NCBI GenBank assembly: GCA_002840155.1
Contig: PGZH01000009.1
Coordinates: forward strand, 186,001 to 250,000
Reading direction: 5' to 3'
Source: Gammaproteobacteria bacterium HGW-Gammaproteobacteria-13
GTDB lineage: Bacteria; Pseudomonadota; Gammaproteobacteria; Pseudomonadales; Pseudomonadaceae
DNA length: 64,000 nt
Numbering within the stretch: position 1 is the stretch's first letter; the number at the start of each line of letters is the position of its first letter. Both the position numbers and the translations under genes were made by a program. The notes beneath the pieces were generated by a model, which searched no databases, had not been told where the DNA came from, and saw only the letters and a program-made list of their open reading frames with translations. Of the stretch, positions 45,048-53,626 are shown piece by piece.

Positions 45048-46184
45048 ATGGAAAAGCTCCTCAAGCTTTGGCACAGCACTGGCCTGTACCACGTCGAGGT
45101 CGGTCAGCTGTTTATGATCGCGGTGTGCATCCTGCTGATCTATCTGGCGATCAAAAAGGGCTTCGAGCCCCTGCTGCTGTTGCCTATTGGTTTTGGTGGT
45201 CTGCTGGCAAATATCCCGGTGGCCAACATGGCCGAGGGTGCGGGCTTCCTGCATATGATCTACGAGGTGGGCTTGCCCACCAGTATCTTCCCGCTGTTGA
45301 TCTTTCTTGGCGTGGGGGCCATGACCGACTTCGGGCCGATGCTGGCCAACCCCAAGACCCTGCTGCTCGGGGCTGCGGCGCAGTTCGGGATTTTCGGCAC
45401 TTTGCTTGGCGCGCTGGCGATCACTGCCCTGGGTATTCCAGGTCTGGAGTTCACTCTTAAGGAAGCCGCTTCCATCGCGATTATCGGTGGCGCCGATGGC
45501 CCAACCTCGATTTTCGTGACCTCCAAGCTGGCGCCGCATCTGCTCGGGCCGATTGCCGTGGCGGCCTATGCCTATATGGCATTGGTGCCGTTGATTCAGC
45601 CACCGATCATGCGCGCGCTGACCACCAAGGAAGAGCGCGCCATCGTTATGCAGCAACTGCGCCCTGTGGGTCAGGCCGAGAAGATTATCTTCCCGATTGT
45701 GCTGTGTCTGCTGATCGGCATGCTGCTACCTGATGCGGCGCCGCTGATCGGTATGTTTGCCCTTGGTAATCTGCTGCGCGAGGCCGGTGTGGTCGAGCGT
45801 CTGGCTGATACCTCGCGTAATGCGCTGATCAATATCGTCACCATCTTCCTCGGTCTGACCGTAGGCTCGAAGCTCTCGGCTGACTCCTTCCTGCAGCTGA
45901 AAACCCTGGGCATTCTCAGTCTGGGAATGGTGGCGTTCTGTGCCGGTACGGCTGCCGGGGTATTGATGGCCAAGCTGATGAACCTGTTCAGTAAGAACAA
46001 GATCAACCCGCTGATTGGTTCGGCCGGTGTGTCTGCGGTGCCGATGGCGGCGCGGGTATCGAACAAGGTCGGCCTGGAAGCCAACCCGCAGAACTTCCTG
46101 CTGATGCACGCCATGGGCCCTAACGTGGCTGGGGTAATTGGCTCGGCAGTGGCGGCGGGTGTGCTGCTCAGCTTTGTTGGCTGA
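45048..46184 (+). CDS. oadB: Oxaloacetate decarboxylase beta chain (Na+ pump)
   Basis: The membrane subunit that decarboxylates carboxybiotin and exports Na+. The 378-residue protein has about nine membrane segments. The key Asp region [19 protein letters not shown] (about 146-164; the Asp equals the essential Asp203 of the Klebsiella enzyme) and the C-terminal [21 protein letters not shown] block are present. GGAGCG precedes ATG 45048, 12 bp after oadA. The operon would recycle oxaloacetate to pyruvate and build a sodium gradient. Confidence 0.95.
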   Translation: MEKLLKLWHSTGLYHVEVGQLFMIAVCILLIYLAIKKGFEPLLLLPIGFGGLLANIPVANMAEGAGFLHMIYEVGLPTSIFPLLIFLGVGAMTDFGPMLANPKTLLLGAAAQFGIFGTLLGALAITALGIPGLEFTLKEAASIAIIGGADGPTSIFVTSKLAPHLLGPIAVAAYAYMALVPLIQPPIMRALTTKEERAIVMQQLRPVGQAEKIIFPIVLCLLIGMLLPDAAPLIGMFALGNLLREAGVVERLADTSRNALINIVTIFLGLTVGSKLSADSFLQLKTLGILSLGMVAFCAGTAAGVLMAKLMNLFSKNKINPLIGSAGVSAVPMAARVSNKVGLEANPQNFLLMHAMGPNVAGVIGSAVAAGVLLSFVG

Positions 46185-46200
46185 TTGCCGCGCTCAATAA

Positions 46201-46226
46201 AAAACCGCCGAAAGGCGGTTTTTTAT
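46201..46226 (+). terminator. Terminator after oadB
   Basis: Stem AACCGCC/GGCGGTT with loop GAAA, followed by a T run. Confidence 0.92.
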
Positions 46227-46274
46227 TGCCTGCCATCCCTGGCGGCCACCTTGCAGGCCGTTGCGGAGCAGCGT

Positions 46275-46303
46275 TAAAAATGGCTCCCGGCCATTTTTTA
46301 TTG
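46275..46303. terminator. Hairpin with T-rich flanks
   Basis: AAAAATGGC and GCCATTTTT arms around TCCCG. Symmetric, so it could stop transcription from either side. Confidence 0.6.
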
Positions 46304-46308
46304 GCAGC

Positions 46309-46336
46309 AAAAAAACCGGCCTCGGCCGGTTTTTTC
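46309..46336 (-). terminator. Terminator after amrZ
   Basis: AAAAAACCGGCC and GGCCGGTTTTTT arms around TC. It lies about 15 bp past the amrZ stop on the minus strand. Confidence 0.85.
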
Positions 46337-46350
46337 AGGGTGCAGCGCAA

Positions 46351-46668
46351 TCAGGCTTCTTCTGCGGCCATCTCGGCGTCGTGAGCAATCAATGCCACCA
46401 GGGCATTTTGCTGACGGCGCGACAGCTGGCGAAAGCGTTGCAGCAGCTCACGCTCGTGCAAGGACAGGTCTGGGCTGTCCAGGCGCATATTGAGGTCATC
46501 ACCCAGAGCGCTTTCCTGGAGCATGCTTTGCTCAAGGCGAGCAATGATCTCCGAGTTCATGCTGCGGTGATGGTTGCGTGCGACATCCGCAATACGTTCG
46601 CGCATGCCATCGGGCAGACGAACTACGAATTTGTCAGCGGTGCGGCTGGAATAGAGTGCTGGTTTCAT
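46351..46668 (-). CDS. amrZ: Transcription factor AmrZ (Arc-type ribbon-helix-helix)
   Basis: A 105-residue regulator (AlgZ/AmrZ) that controls alginate, motility, cyclic-di-GMP and iron genes. The ribbon-helix-helix domain [20 protein letters not shown]...[18 protein letters not shown] (about 7-52) and the tetramerisation helix [30 protein letters not shown] are nearly identical to the P. aeruginosa protein as I know it. Position beside phnC also matches. It is divergent from phnC over 391 bp. Confidence 0.95.
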   Translation of the reverse strand: MKPALYSSRTADKFVVRLPDGMRERIADVARNHHRSMNSEIIARLEQSMLQESALGDDLNMRLDSPDLSLHERELLQRFRQLSRRQQNALVALIAHDAEMAAEEA

Positions 46669-47059
46669 AGGGCGCGTACATTAAACCGGTTAGTTCAGGA
46701 AAGCGATACTGGCAATGGGCTATAGGATTGTCACCGGTTTGACCACCTTTAGCACTAACCGTTCAGCCAGAAAGCCGCTTGATCGCGTGTGACTCTACAG
46801 TCGCGAGGTCGATAAATTGACGCCAATCGCGTGTCGCATTTTGCGTTGGATAAAGGCGTTATGCCAGCACCAGTCATCAGAAATGCGCCGTGCTGTGCAA
46901 AAAGCAAGGAAATTCGCCCGCGCGTAGAAAAAACTTCAAGCAATGGTCACGTAAGTGTCACGGCCCATTAATCGGTCTGACACAGGATTTGCCTACCTTG
47001 GTCTACACCAGAAGGCGGCTGTTAGCCGCGGTGTAACCGCTAATAAAAGGAGGCATTCC
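46669..47059. promoter_or_regulatory. amrZ-phnC divergent control region
   Basis: Gene-free. It holds the PHO box at 46944-46961, about 100 bp before phnC. The amrZ promoter must also lie here; I see no clear AmrZ autoregulation site by eye. Confidence 0.6.
46944..46961 (+). promoter_or_regulatory. PHO box upstream of phnC
   Basis: TGGTCAC-GTAA-GTGTCAC, two 7-base repeats 11 bp apart, matches the PhoB consensus CTGTCAT-AAAT-CTGTCAC well. PhoB activation under phosphate limitation is the expected control of phn operons. Confidence 0.7.
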
Positions 47060-47896
47060 ATGAGCGCAGTGATCCGGGTTGAGAGCCTGAACAAAACGTT
47101 CGGCCGCAAGCAGGCGCTGTTTGATCTGGCGCTGTCCGTCGAACCCGGTGAAATGGTGGCGCTGATCGGAGCCTCGGGCTCCGGCAAGTCGACCCTGCTG
47201 CGTCATGTTGCCGGCTTGGCCTGCTGCGACCGCAGCGGTGGTGGCAGCATTCAGGTGCTGGGCCGCGAAGTACAGGCCGCCGGCCGCTTGAATGGCGAAG
47301 TGCGTCGTCTGCGTGCCGACATCGGCTACATCTTCCAGCAGTTCAACCTAGTCGGCCGCCTTAGCGTGCTGCAGAACGTGCTGCTCGGTTGCCTGGGGCG
47401 CATGCCGCGCTGGCGAGGCACCCTCGGCCTGTTCAATGCCGAAGAAAAGCAGCGTGCGCTACAGGCTTTGGCCCGTGTGGGTCTGGCCGATCTGGCGCAG
47501 CAGCGCGCCTCGACCCTGTCTGGCGGCCAGCAGCAGCGTGTGGCGATTGCCCGCGCCCTGTGCCAGCGCGCCAAGGTAATCCTGGCCGACGAGCCGATTG
47601 CCTCGCTCGACCCTGAATCCGCGCGCAAGGTCATGCAGATTCTTGCCGACATCAACCGCGAAGACGGCACCACCGTGGTGGTCACCCTGCATCAAGTCGA
47701 CTACGCCATGCGCTATTGCCAGCGCGCCGTAGCGTTGAAAGCGGGGCGTATTCATTACGACGGCGCGGCCGCCGAGCTGCACCCCAACTTCCTTAACGAT
47801 CTTTACGGTGCCGAGCTGCTGGCCGAGCCGCAAACCGAAGAGAAGCCGCGCCGTGCGCGCAAGCCGAAAGTCCCGCTGGCTCTGGCCAAGGCCTGA
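47060..47896 (+). CDS. phnC: Phosphonate ABC transporter, ATP-binding protein
   Basis: The ATPase of phosphonate import. The 278-residue protein has Walker [10 protein letters not shown] (37-45), Q-loop IFQQFNLV, signature LSGGQQQR (about 153), Walker [10 protein letters not shown] and the H-loop [10 protein letters not shown] 25-residue basic C-terminal tail ([19 protein letters not shown]) is extra. AAGGAGG precedes ATG 47060; the frame extends upstream but without homology. First gene of the phn operon, behind a PHO box. Confidence 0.95.
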   Translation: MSAVIRVESLNKTFGRKQALFDLALSVEPGEMVALIGASGSGKSTLLRHVAGLACCDRSGGGSIQVLGREVQAAGRLNGEVRRLRADIGYIFQQFNLVGRLSVLQNVLLGCLGRMPRWRGTLGLFNAEEKQRALQALARVGLADLAQQRASTLSGGQQQRVAIARALCQRAKVILADEPIASLDPESARKVMQILADINREDGTTVVVTLHQVDYAMRYCQRAVALKAGRIHYDGAAAELHPNFLNDLYGAELLAEPQTEEKPRRARKPKVPLALAKA

Positions 47897-47952
47897 GCTG
47901 CTTCCCCGTTATGCCAACCCCTGTATGTCCATCTGCACTAGGAGTGCTTTGC

Positions 47953-48957
47953 ATGTTCAAACGTATCAGTCGCGTTCTCGCCGCGTCCACGCTGCTGGCC
48001 GGCTCGGTTCTGGGCGCTGCCCAGGCCGCTGAGCAGGAAGTCAATTTCGGCATCATCTCCACCGAGTCTTCGCAAAACCTGAAAAGTATGTGGGACCCCT
48101 TCCTGGCGGACATGAGCCAGCAGACCGGCCTGAAGATCAAAGCCTTCTTCGCCCCTGACTATGCCGGGATCATCCAGGGCATGCGTTTCGACAAGGTCGA
48201 CATGGCCTGGTACGGCAACAAGGCCGCGATGGAAGCGGTGGACCGCGCCGGTGGGCAGATCTTCGCCCAGACCGTCGCCGCCAACGGCACCCAGGGCTAT
48301 TACAGCCTGATGGTGGCGCACAAGGACAGCCCGATCAATTCGATCGAAGACATGCTGAAAAACGCCAAGACCCTGACCTTCGCCAACGGCGATCCGAACT
48401 CCACCTCGGGCTATCTGGTGCCGGGCTACTACGTGTTCGCGCAGAACAATGCCGACGCCAACAAGATCTTCAAGCGCGCGCTTAACGGCAGCCATGAAGT
48501 CAACGCCCTGTCGGTGGCCAACAAGCAGGTCGATGTCGGCACCTTCAACAGCGAAGGCATGGAGCGTCTGGAAGTGACTGCGCCGGACAAGGCCGCTCAG
48601 CTGAAAGTGATCTGGACCTCGCCGCTGATTCCATCCGACCCGATGGTATGGCGCAAGAACCTGGACGACGCCACCAAGAACAAGCTGCGCGAATTCTTTA
48701 TGACCTACGGCGATCAGCCAGCCGAGCAGAAAGTGCTTGAAGGTCTGCAGTGGGCCAAGTTCAAGGCTTCCGATGACGATCAGCTGCTGCCGATCCGCCA
48801 GCTGGAACTGTTCAAGAAGCGCACCGAAGTGGCTAACAACGAAAAGCTGAATGCCGCCGACAAGCAGGCTCAGCTCAAGGAGCTGGATGCCGAGCTGGCC
48901 AAGCTGGAAAAACGCATGGCTGAAATCGCCAAGCAGAGCCCTGCCAGCGCTGGTTAA
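47953..48957 (+). CDS. phnD: Phosphonate-binding periplasmic protein
   Basis: The substrate-binding protein of the transporter. 334 residues with a Sec signal (MFKRISRVLAASTLLAGSVL, likely cut after AAQA at about 25), then VNFGIISTESSQNLKSMWDPF, the family block with the phosphonate-binding region (DMAWYGNKAA) and the NGDPNSTSGYLVPGYYVFA segment. AGGAGT precedes ATG 47953. A long Lys/Glu-rich coiled C-terminal tail (KLNAADKQAQLKELDAELAK) is unusual for this family. Confidence 0.95.
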   Translation: MFKRISRVLAASTLLAGSVLGAAQAAEQEVNFGIISTESSQNLKSMWDPFLADMSQQTGLKIKAFFAPDYAGIIQGMRFDKVDMAWYGNKAAMEAVDRAGGQIFAQTVAANGTQGYYSLMVAHKDSPINSIEDMLKNAKTLTFANGDPNSTSGYLVPGYYVFAQNNADANKIFKRALNGSHEVNALSVANKQVDVGTFNSEGMERLEVTAPDKAAQLKVIWTSPLIPSDPMVWRKNLDDATKNKLREFFMTYGDQPAEQKVLEGLQWAKFKASDDDQLLPIRQLELFKKRTEVANNEKLNAADKQAQLKELDAELAKLEKRMAEIAKQSPASAG

Positions 48958-48968
48958 TCGCAGTTCTC

Positions 48969-48997
48969 GACCCGCCGCCCACGGCGGGTCGTTTTCT
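48969..48997 (+). terminator. Attenuator-like hairpin between phnD and phnE
   Basis: Perfect 9-bp stem GACCCGCCG/CGGCGGGTC, loop CCCA, then GTTTTCTT. A hairpin after the binding-protein gene commonly gives more PhnD than permease. Confidence 0.7.
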
Positions 48998-49023
48998 TCT
49001 GCCGCTTGATTCGAGATGTTGTT

Positions 49024-49818
49024 ATGACCACTTTGACCACCGCACCCACGCCCGACCTGATTGCCAAGCGTTCCTGGCTGCAGCTGATCGGCTGGGGGCT
49101 GTTCTTCGTTGTGTTGGCCTGGTCCTGGCAGGGCGCGGAGATGAATCCGCTGGCGCTGATCCGCGACTCCAGCAACATGGCGACCTTTGCCGCGGACTTC
49201 TTTCCGCCCGATTTCAGCAACTGGGAGCTGTACCTCAAGGAGATGATCGTTACCGTGCAGATCGCCTTGTGGGGCACGGTGCTGGCGATTGTTCTGGCTA
49301 TCCCGCTGGGCATTCTCTGCTCGGAAAACATCGTGCCGTGGTGGGTTTACCAGCCGATTCGCCGGGTGATGGACGCCTGCCGTTCGATCAATGAAATGGT
49401 CTTCGCCATGCTCTTTGTGGTGGCGGTTGGCCTGGGTCCATTCGCCGGGGTACTGGCGCTGTTTATCGGCACCACCGGGGTGCTGGCCAAACTCTTTGCC
49501 GAGGCGGTCGAGGCCATCGATCCCGGCCCGGTTGAAGGCGTACGCGCCACCGGCGCCAGCGCGCTGCAGGAAGTCATCTACGGGGTGATTCCGCAGGTTC
49601 TGCCGCTGTGGATTTCCTACTCGTTGTACCGCTTCGAATCCAACGTGCGCTCGGCCACTGTGGTCGGCATGGTCGGTGCCGGCGGTATCGGGGTGATTCT
49701 CTGGGAAGCGATTCGCGGCTTCCAGTTTGCCCAGACCTGCGCCTTGCTGATCGTGATCATCCTGGTGGTCAGCCTGCTGGACATCATCTCGCAGCGCTTG
49801 CGCAAACAATTTATCTGA
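49024..49818 (+). CDS. phnE: Phosphonate ABC transporter permease
   Basis: A 264-residue permease with about six membrane segments. The EAA loop that meets PhnC is [20 protein letters not shown] (about 161-180), followed by [17 protein letters not shown]. Earlier blocks [18 protein letters not shown] and [20 protein letters not shown] are typical. A single PhnE, not a pair, serves the transporter here. Start at ATG 49024; a TTG six codons upstream is less likely. Confidence 0.94.
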   Translation: MTTLTTAPTPDLIAKRSWLQLIGWGLFFVVLAWSWQGAEMNPLALIRDSSNMATFAADFFPPDFSNWELYLKEMIVTVQIALWGTVLAIVLAIPLGILCSENIVPWWVYQPIRRVMDACRSINEMVFAMLFVVAVGLGPFAGVLALFIGTTGVLAKLFAEAVEAIDPGPVEGVRATGASALQEVIYGVIPQVLPLWISYSLYRFESNVRSATVVGMVGAGGIGVILWEAIRGFQFAQTCALLIVIILVVSLLDIISQRLRKQFI

Positions 49819-49826
49819 CGGAGAGC

Positions 49827-49850
49827 GGGCATCTGCGGATGCCCTTTTTT
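49827..49850 (+). terminator. Terminator between phnE and phnF
   Basis: Perfect 7-bp stem GGGCATC/GATGCCC, loop TGCG, then six T. It ends four bases before the phnF ATG. Confidence 0.8.
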
Positions 49851-49854
49851 AGCC

Positions 49855-50559
49855 ATGCACTTGTCTAGACAACCTGAGCCGCTGTACCGCGAACTGGCCG
49901 CAGTGCTGCGCGATGAGCTGCAGCGCATGAGCCCCGGTGATTACCTGCCGGCCGAGGTGCAGCTGGCCGCGCGCTTTGCGGTCAACCGCCACACCCTGCG
50001 CCGCGCGGTGGATGAGCTGGTGCTTGAGGGCCGCTTGCTGCGCCAGCAGGGCAAGGGCACGCGGGTGTTGGCCAAGCCGTTGATCTACCAGATGCAGGCC
50101 GGCAGTGCCTACAGCGCCTCGCTCTCGGCGCTTGGCCACAAGGTTGAGGCGCAATTGCTGGAAAGCCGCCTGCGCCCGGCCGCATGTGAGGAGCGCGAAT
50201 ACCTGCAGCTGGCCAGTGGTGCGCAACTGTTGGAGCTGAGCACTTTGCGCCTGATTGAAGGCCAGCCGGTGAGCCTGATCCGGCATGCCTTCAGCATCGA
50301 ATATGCCGAGCTGCTCGCCGACTACCAGGGCGGCTCGCTGCGCCAGTACCTCAGTCAGCGCGGCCTGCCGTTGACTCGCACCTTCAGCCTGATCGGCGCG
50401 CGCCTGCCCAGCCGTGATGAGGCCGCGCGCCTGCTGATGCCCCGGCATGCGCCGCTGCTTAGCGTGCAAACCCTTTCCCGCGATCTGGCCGGACGGCCGG
50501 TGGAGCTGTCGTTATCGACCAGCCGCGCCGACCGCTTCCAGTACCAGCTCGCCCTTTGA
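49855..50559 (+). CDS. phnF: GntR-family regulator PhnF
   Basis: A 234-residue HutC-type regulator: N-terminal winged helix (MHLSRQPEPLYRELAAVLRD... FAVNRHTLRRAVDELVLEGRL, about 1-70) and a UTRA effector domain (about 90-230, with LELSTLRLIEGQPVSLIRHAF and LLSVQTLSRDLAGRPVELSLS). It probably represses the phn genes in response to phosphonate or a breakdown product. ATG 49855 has no ribosome binding site and sits just past a terminator, so expression must depend on read-through or an internal promoter. No better in-frame start gives a full DNA-binding domain. Confidence 0.88.
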   Translation: MHLSRQPEPLYRELAAVLRDELQRMSPGDYLPAEVQLAARFAVNRHTLRRAVDELVLEGRLLRQQGKGTRVLAKPLIYQMQAGSAYSASLSALGHKVEAQLLESRLRPAACEEREYLQLASGAQLLELSTLRLIEGQPVSLIRHAFSIEYAELLADYQGGSLRQYLSQRGLPLTRTFSLIGARLPSRDEAARLLMPRHAPLLSVQTLSRDLAGRPVELSLSTSRADRFQYQLAL

Positions 50560-50572
50560 TGGAGGCTTGTTG

Positions 50573-51049
50573 ATGAACCGCGCACGACCGCAAAGCAACC
50601 TGCTGCACAGCGACCCGCAGATCGCCACCCGCCAGCGCTGGATGGGCGTACTCGCCCGCGCCGGCGGTCAATTGGCGGCTTATGAGTCGGCGTTGAAGGA
50701 AGCCGAGTACCGCCTGATCCGTGCCCCGGAAATCGGCATGACCCTGGTGCGCGGGCGTATGGGCGGCACCGGCAGCCCGTTCAACCTTGGCGAGATGAGC
50801 GTGACCCGCTGCGTGGTGCGCCTGGCCGATGGCCGCACCGGTTACAGCTACGTGAGCGGCCGCGACAAGCAGCACGCCGAACTGGCGGCCCTGGCCGACG
50901 CGCATTTGCAGGGTGCCGAACAGCCGCATTGGCTAAGCCGGCTGATCGAACCCCTGGCAGCCGTGCAACAGGCGCAACAGGCGGCCAAGGCCGCAGAAAC
51001 CGCAACCACCCAGGTGGAATTCTTCACCCTGGTCAGAGGAGAAGACTGA
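50573..51049 (+). CDS. phnG: C-P lyase subunit PhnG
   Basis: A 158-residue core subunit. With PhnH, PhnI and PhnJ it forms the C-P lyase complex; PhnG, H and I make the ribose-triphosphate phosphonate from ATP. Features: ATRQRWMGVLARA start, RAPEIGMTLVRGRMGGTGSPFNLGEMSVTRC (about 45-75), and GYSYVSGRDKQHAELAALADA. GGAGG lies before ATG 50573. The stop overlaps phnH by one base. Confidence 0.93.
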   Translation: MNRARPQSNLLHSDPQIATRQRWMGVLARAGGQLAAYESALKEAEYRLIRAPEIGMTLVRGRMGGTGSPFNLGEMSVTRCVVRLADGRTGYSYVSGRDKQHAELAALADAHLQGAEQPHWLSRLIEPLAAVQQAQQAAKAAETATTQVEFFTLVRGED

Positions 51050-51660
51050 TGAACGCGGCGAATAGCTCGCAATGGCTGCAACCGGCCTTCAATGACCCAG
51101 TGCTGGATGCGCAGACCAGCTTCCGCAGCGCCCTCAAGGCCCTGGCCGAGCCTGGTCTTGCGCAACCGCTGAACCGCGCCCTGGCCCTGGAAAACCTGCA
51201 TCCGGCGACCTACGCCCTGTGCCTGGCGTTTCTCGATGGCGACACGCCGCTGTGGCTGGCGCCGCGTTTCGATACGCCGGCAATTCGCGCCAACCTGTCG
51301 TTCCACTGCGGCTGCCCGATTGTCGCCGAGCGTGAGCTGGCGCTGTTCGCTCTGCTCGATGAGCGCGAGCTGGCCGACCTGTCGGCCTTCGACAATGGCA
51401 GTGAGCGTTATCCGGACCAGTCCTGCACCTTGCTGATTCAGCTCGATGCGTTGAGCGGCGGGCCGGCATTGCGCTGGCGCGGACCTGGGATCAAGGACGT
51501 GCGCAGCGTCGAGCTGCCGCTGCCGGCGGTGTTCTGGCAGCAGCGCCAGGCGCGCAGCGCCTTTCCCCGTGGCCTGGATGCTTTCTTCGCCGCCGGCGAT
51601 CAGGTCATCGGCCTGCCGCGCAGCACCCGCGTGCTGGTCAATGCCGAGGAGGCTGCCTGA
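51049..51660 (+). CDS. phnH: C-P lyase subunit PhnH
   Basis: A 203-residue PLP-transferase-like fold without PLP, one of the four core subunits. Blocks: PAFNDPVLDAQTSFRSALKALAEPG, YALCLAFLDGDTPLWL, and the C-terminal FPRGLDAFFAAGDQVIGLPRSTR. AGAGGAG precedes ATG 51049. The stop and the phnI ATG overlap (TGATG). Confidence 0.93.
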   Translation: MNAANSSQWLQPAFNDPVLDAQTSFRSALKALAEPGLAQPLNRALALENLHPATYALCLAFLDGDTPLWLAPRFDTPAIRANLSFHCGCPIVAERELALFALLDERELADLSAFDNGSERYPDQSCTLLIQLDALSGGPALRWRGPGIKDVRSVELPLPAVFWQQRQARSAFPRGLDAFFAAGDQVIGLPRSTRVLVNAEEAA

Positions 51661-52751
51661 TGTACGTCGCCGTTAAAGGTGGCGAACGCGCCATCGACAA
51701 TGCCCATCTGCTACTGGCGAAGAAGCGCCGTGGCGATACCTCCATTCCCGAACTTAGTGTCGAGCAGGTGCGCGAGCAGATGCCGCTGGCTGTGGCGCGG
51801 GTGATGAGCGAAGGCTCGCTGTATGACCCGCAACTGGCCGCCCTGGCGATCAAACAGGCGGCCGGCGACTTGATGGAGGCGATCTTCCTGCTGCGCGCCT
51901 ACCGCACCACGCTGCCGCGTTTCGGTGCCAGCGCTGCACTGGAGACCACGCAGATGCAGCTGACCCGGCGCATCTCGGCGACCTTCAAAGACCTGCCCGG
52001 CGGCCAGTTGCTTGGCCCGACCTTCGACTACAGCCACCGCCTGCTGGATTTCGCGCTGTTAGCCGAGGGCGAGCAGCCAGGGCCACAGATCGACCCGCAG
52101 GCTGAACTGTCGCCGTGCCCACGGGTGCTGGATTTTCTCGCCGACGAAGGCCTGATGGTCCGCGAGGCGGATGATGGCGCAGCGGTGGCGGATATCACCC
52201 GCGAACCGCTGGACTTCCCCGCCAGCCGCGCCCAGCGCTTGCAGGCCCTGGCCCGAGGCGATGAAGGCTTTTTGTTAGCGCTGGGCTATTCCACCCAGCG
52301 CGGCTACGGGCGCAATCACCCCTTTGCCGGGGAGATTCGCATCGGCGAGGTCGAGGTCTGGCTGGAGCCGGAAGAACTCGGCTTCGCCGTGCCGCTGGGC
52401 GATATCGAAGTGACCGAGTGCGAGATGGTCAACCAGTTCGTTGGCGAGAGTGCCGAGCAGGCGCAGTTCACCCGTGGTTACGGCCTGGCCTTTGGCTATG
52501 GCGAGCGCAAGGCCATGGGCATGGCCCTGGTTGACCGCTCGCTGCGTGCGGCGGAGTACGCCGAGGAAGTCGAAGGCCCGGCGCAGCAGGAAGAGTTCGT
52601 GCTGATGCACTGCGACAACGTCGAGGCCGCCGGCTTCGTCTCGCACCTGAAATTGCCGCACTACGTCGACTTCCAATCCGAGCTGGAGCTGATCCGCAAA
52701 CTGCGTAAGCAGGCCAGCGAGCAGCCCGCCGCCGAGGAGCAACGCGCATGA
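51660..52751 (+). CDS. phnI: C-P lyase subunit PhnI
   Basis: The 363-residue catalytic subunit for displacing adenine from ATP by phosphonate. Blocks: MYVAVKGGERAIDNAHLLLAKKRRGD start, LSVEQVREQMPLAVARVMSEGSLYDP, ALGYSTQRGYGRNHPFAGEIR, GEVEVWLEPEELGFAVPLGDIEVTECEMVNQF, and the C-terminal HLKLPHYVDFQSELELIRKLR. Overlaps phnJ by four bases. Confidence 0.95.
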   Translation: MYVAVKGGERAIDNAHLLLAKKRRGDTSIPELSVEQVREQMPLAVARVMSEGSLYDPQLAALAIKQAAGDLMEAIFLLRAYRTTLPRFGASAALETTQMQLTRRISATFKDLPGGQLLGPTFDYSHRLLDFALLAEGEQPGPQIDPQAELSPCPRVLDFLADEGLMVREADDGAAVADITREPLDFPASRAQRLQALARGDEGFLLALGYSTQRGYGRNHPFAGEIRIGEVEVWLEPEELGFAVPLGDIEVTECEMVNQFVGESAEQAQFTRGYGLAFGYGERKAMGMALVDRSLRAAEYAEEVEGPAQQEEFVLMHCDNVEAAGFVSHLKLPHYVDFQSELELIRKLRKQASEQPAAEEQRA

Positions 52752-53626
52752 ATGCCCAGGCCCAAACGCAGTATGCAACTGAGGTCGGCTATAACTTCGC
52801 CTACCTCGACGAACAGACGAAAAGAATGATCCGCCGTGGCCTGCTCAAGGCCGTGGCGATTCCCGGTTATCAGGTGCCGTTCGGTGGTCGCGAGATGCCG
52901 CTGCCCTATGGCTGGGGCACCGGCGGCATGCAGCTGACTGCCGCGATTCTCGGCGCTGACGATGTGCTTAAGGTGATCGACCAGGGCGCGGATGACACCA
53001 CCAACGCGGTGTCTATCCGCCGCTTCTTCGCCCGCACTGCCGGCGTCAAAACCACCACCCGCACGCCCGAAGCAACGGTGATCCAGACCCGTCACCGCAT
53101 CCCAGAAACACCGCTGAGCGGCGATCAGATCATGGTCTACCAGGTACCGATCCCTGAGCCGCTGCGCTTTATCGAACCCTCGGAAACCGAGACCCGCACC
53201 ATGCATGCGCTGGAAGACTACGGCGTGATGCACGTGAAGCTGTACGAGGACATCGCCACCTTCGGCCATATCGCCACCAGCTACGCCTACCCGGTGACGG
53301 TGGATGAGCGCTACGTGATGGACCCATCGCCGATCCCCAAATTCGACAACCCCAAGCTGCATATGAGCCCGGCGCTGATGCTGTTCGGTGCCGGCCGTGA
53401 GAAGCGCCTGTATGCCGTGCCGCCCTACACCCAGGTGGTCAGTCTGGACTTCGCCGATCACCCATTCGAGATCCAGCGCTGGGACGAGTGCTGCGCCTTC
53501 TGCGGCAGTCAGGATTCCTACCTGGACGAGCTGATCGTCGACGACGCCGGGACCAAGCGGTTTGTCTGCTCTGACACCGACTACTGCATGCAACGCCGTG
53601 ACCTTGAAGAGGAGGGCGAGCAATGA
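52748..53626 (+). CDS. phnJ: C-P lyase subunit PhnJ (radical SAM)
   Basis: Cuts the C-P bond with a radical SAM chemistry. The 292-residue protein has an unusual 4Fe-4S motif near the C-terminus: Cys 249, Cys 252 and Cys 274 (CCAFCGSQDSYL...VCSDTDYC), with Cys 280 as the expected thiyl catalyst. The spacing (3, 22, 6) equals that of E. coli Cys241/244/266/272. Blocks YNFAYLDEQTKRMIRRGLLK and LPYGWGTGGMQLTAAIL are also conserved. Full length and all key residues intact. Confidence 0.96.
   Translation: MNAQAQTQYATEVGYNFAYLDEQTKRMIRRGLLKAVAIPGYQVPFGGREMPLPYGWGTGGMQLTAAILGADDVLKVIDQGADDTTNAVSIRRFFARTAGVKTTTRTPEATVIQTRHRIPETPLSGDQIMVYQVPIPEPLRFIEPSETETRTMHALEDYGVMHVKLYEDIATFGHIATSYAYPVTVDERYVMDPSPIPKFDNPKLHMSPALMLFGAGREKRLYAVPPYTQVVSLDFADHPFEIQRWDECCAFCGSQDSYLDELIVDDAGTKRFVCSDTDYCMQRRDLEEEGEQ

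Noticed and set aside
43203-45656. An 817-codon open frame antisense to oadG, oadA and oadB
   Set aside because: Opposite-strand shadow of oadA with shadow-type composition; oadA itself is fully conserved.
47938-49809. A 623-codon open frame antisense to phnD and phnE
   Set aside because: Runs across two known genes and a terminator; low-complexity shadow composition.
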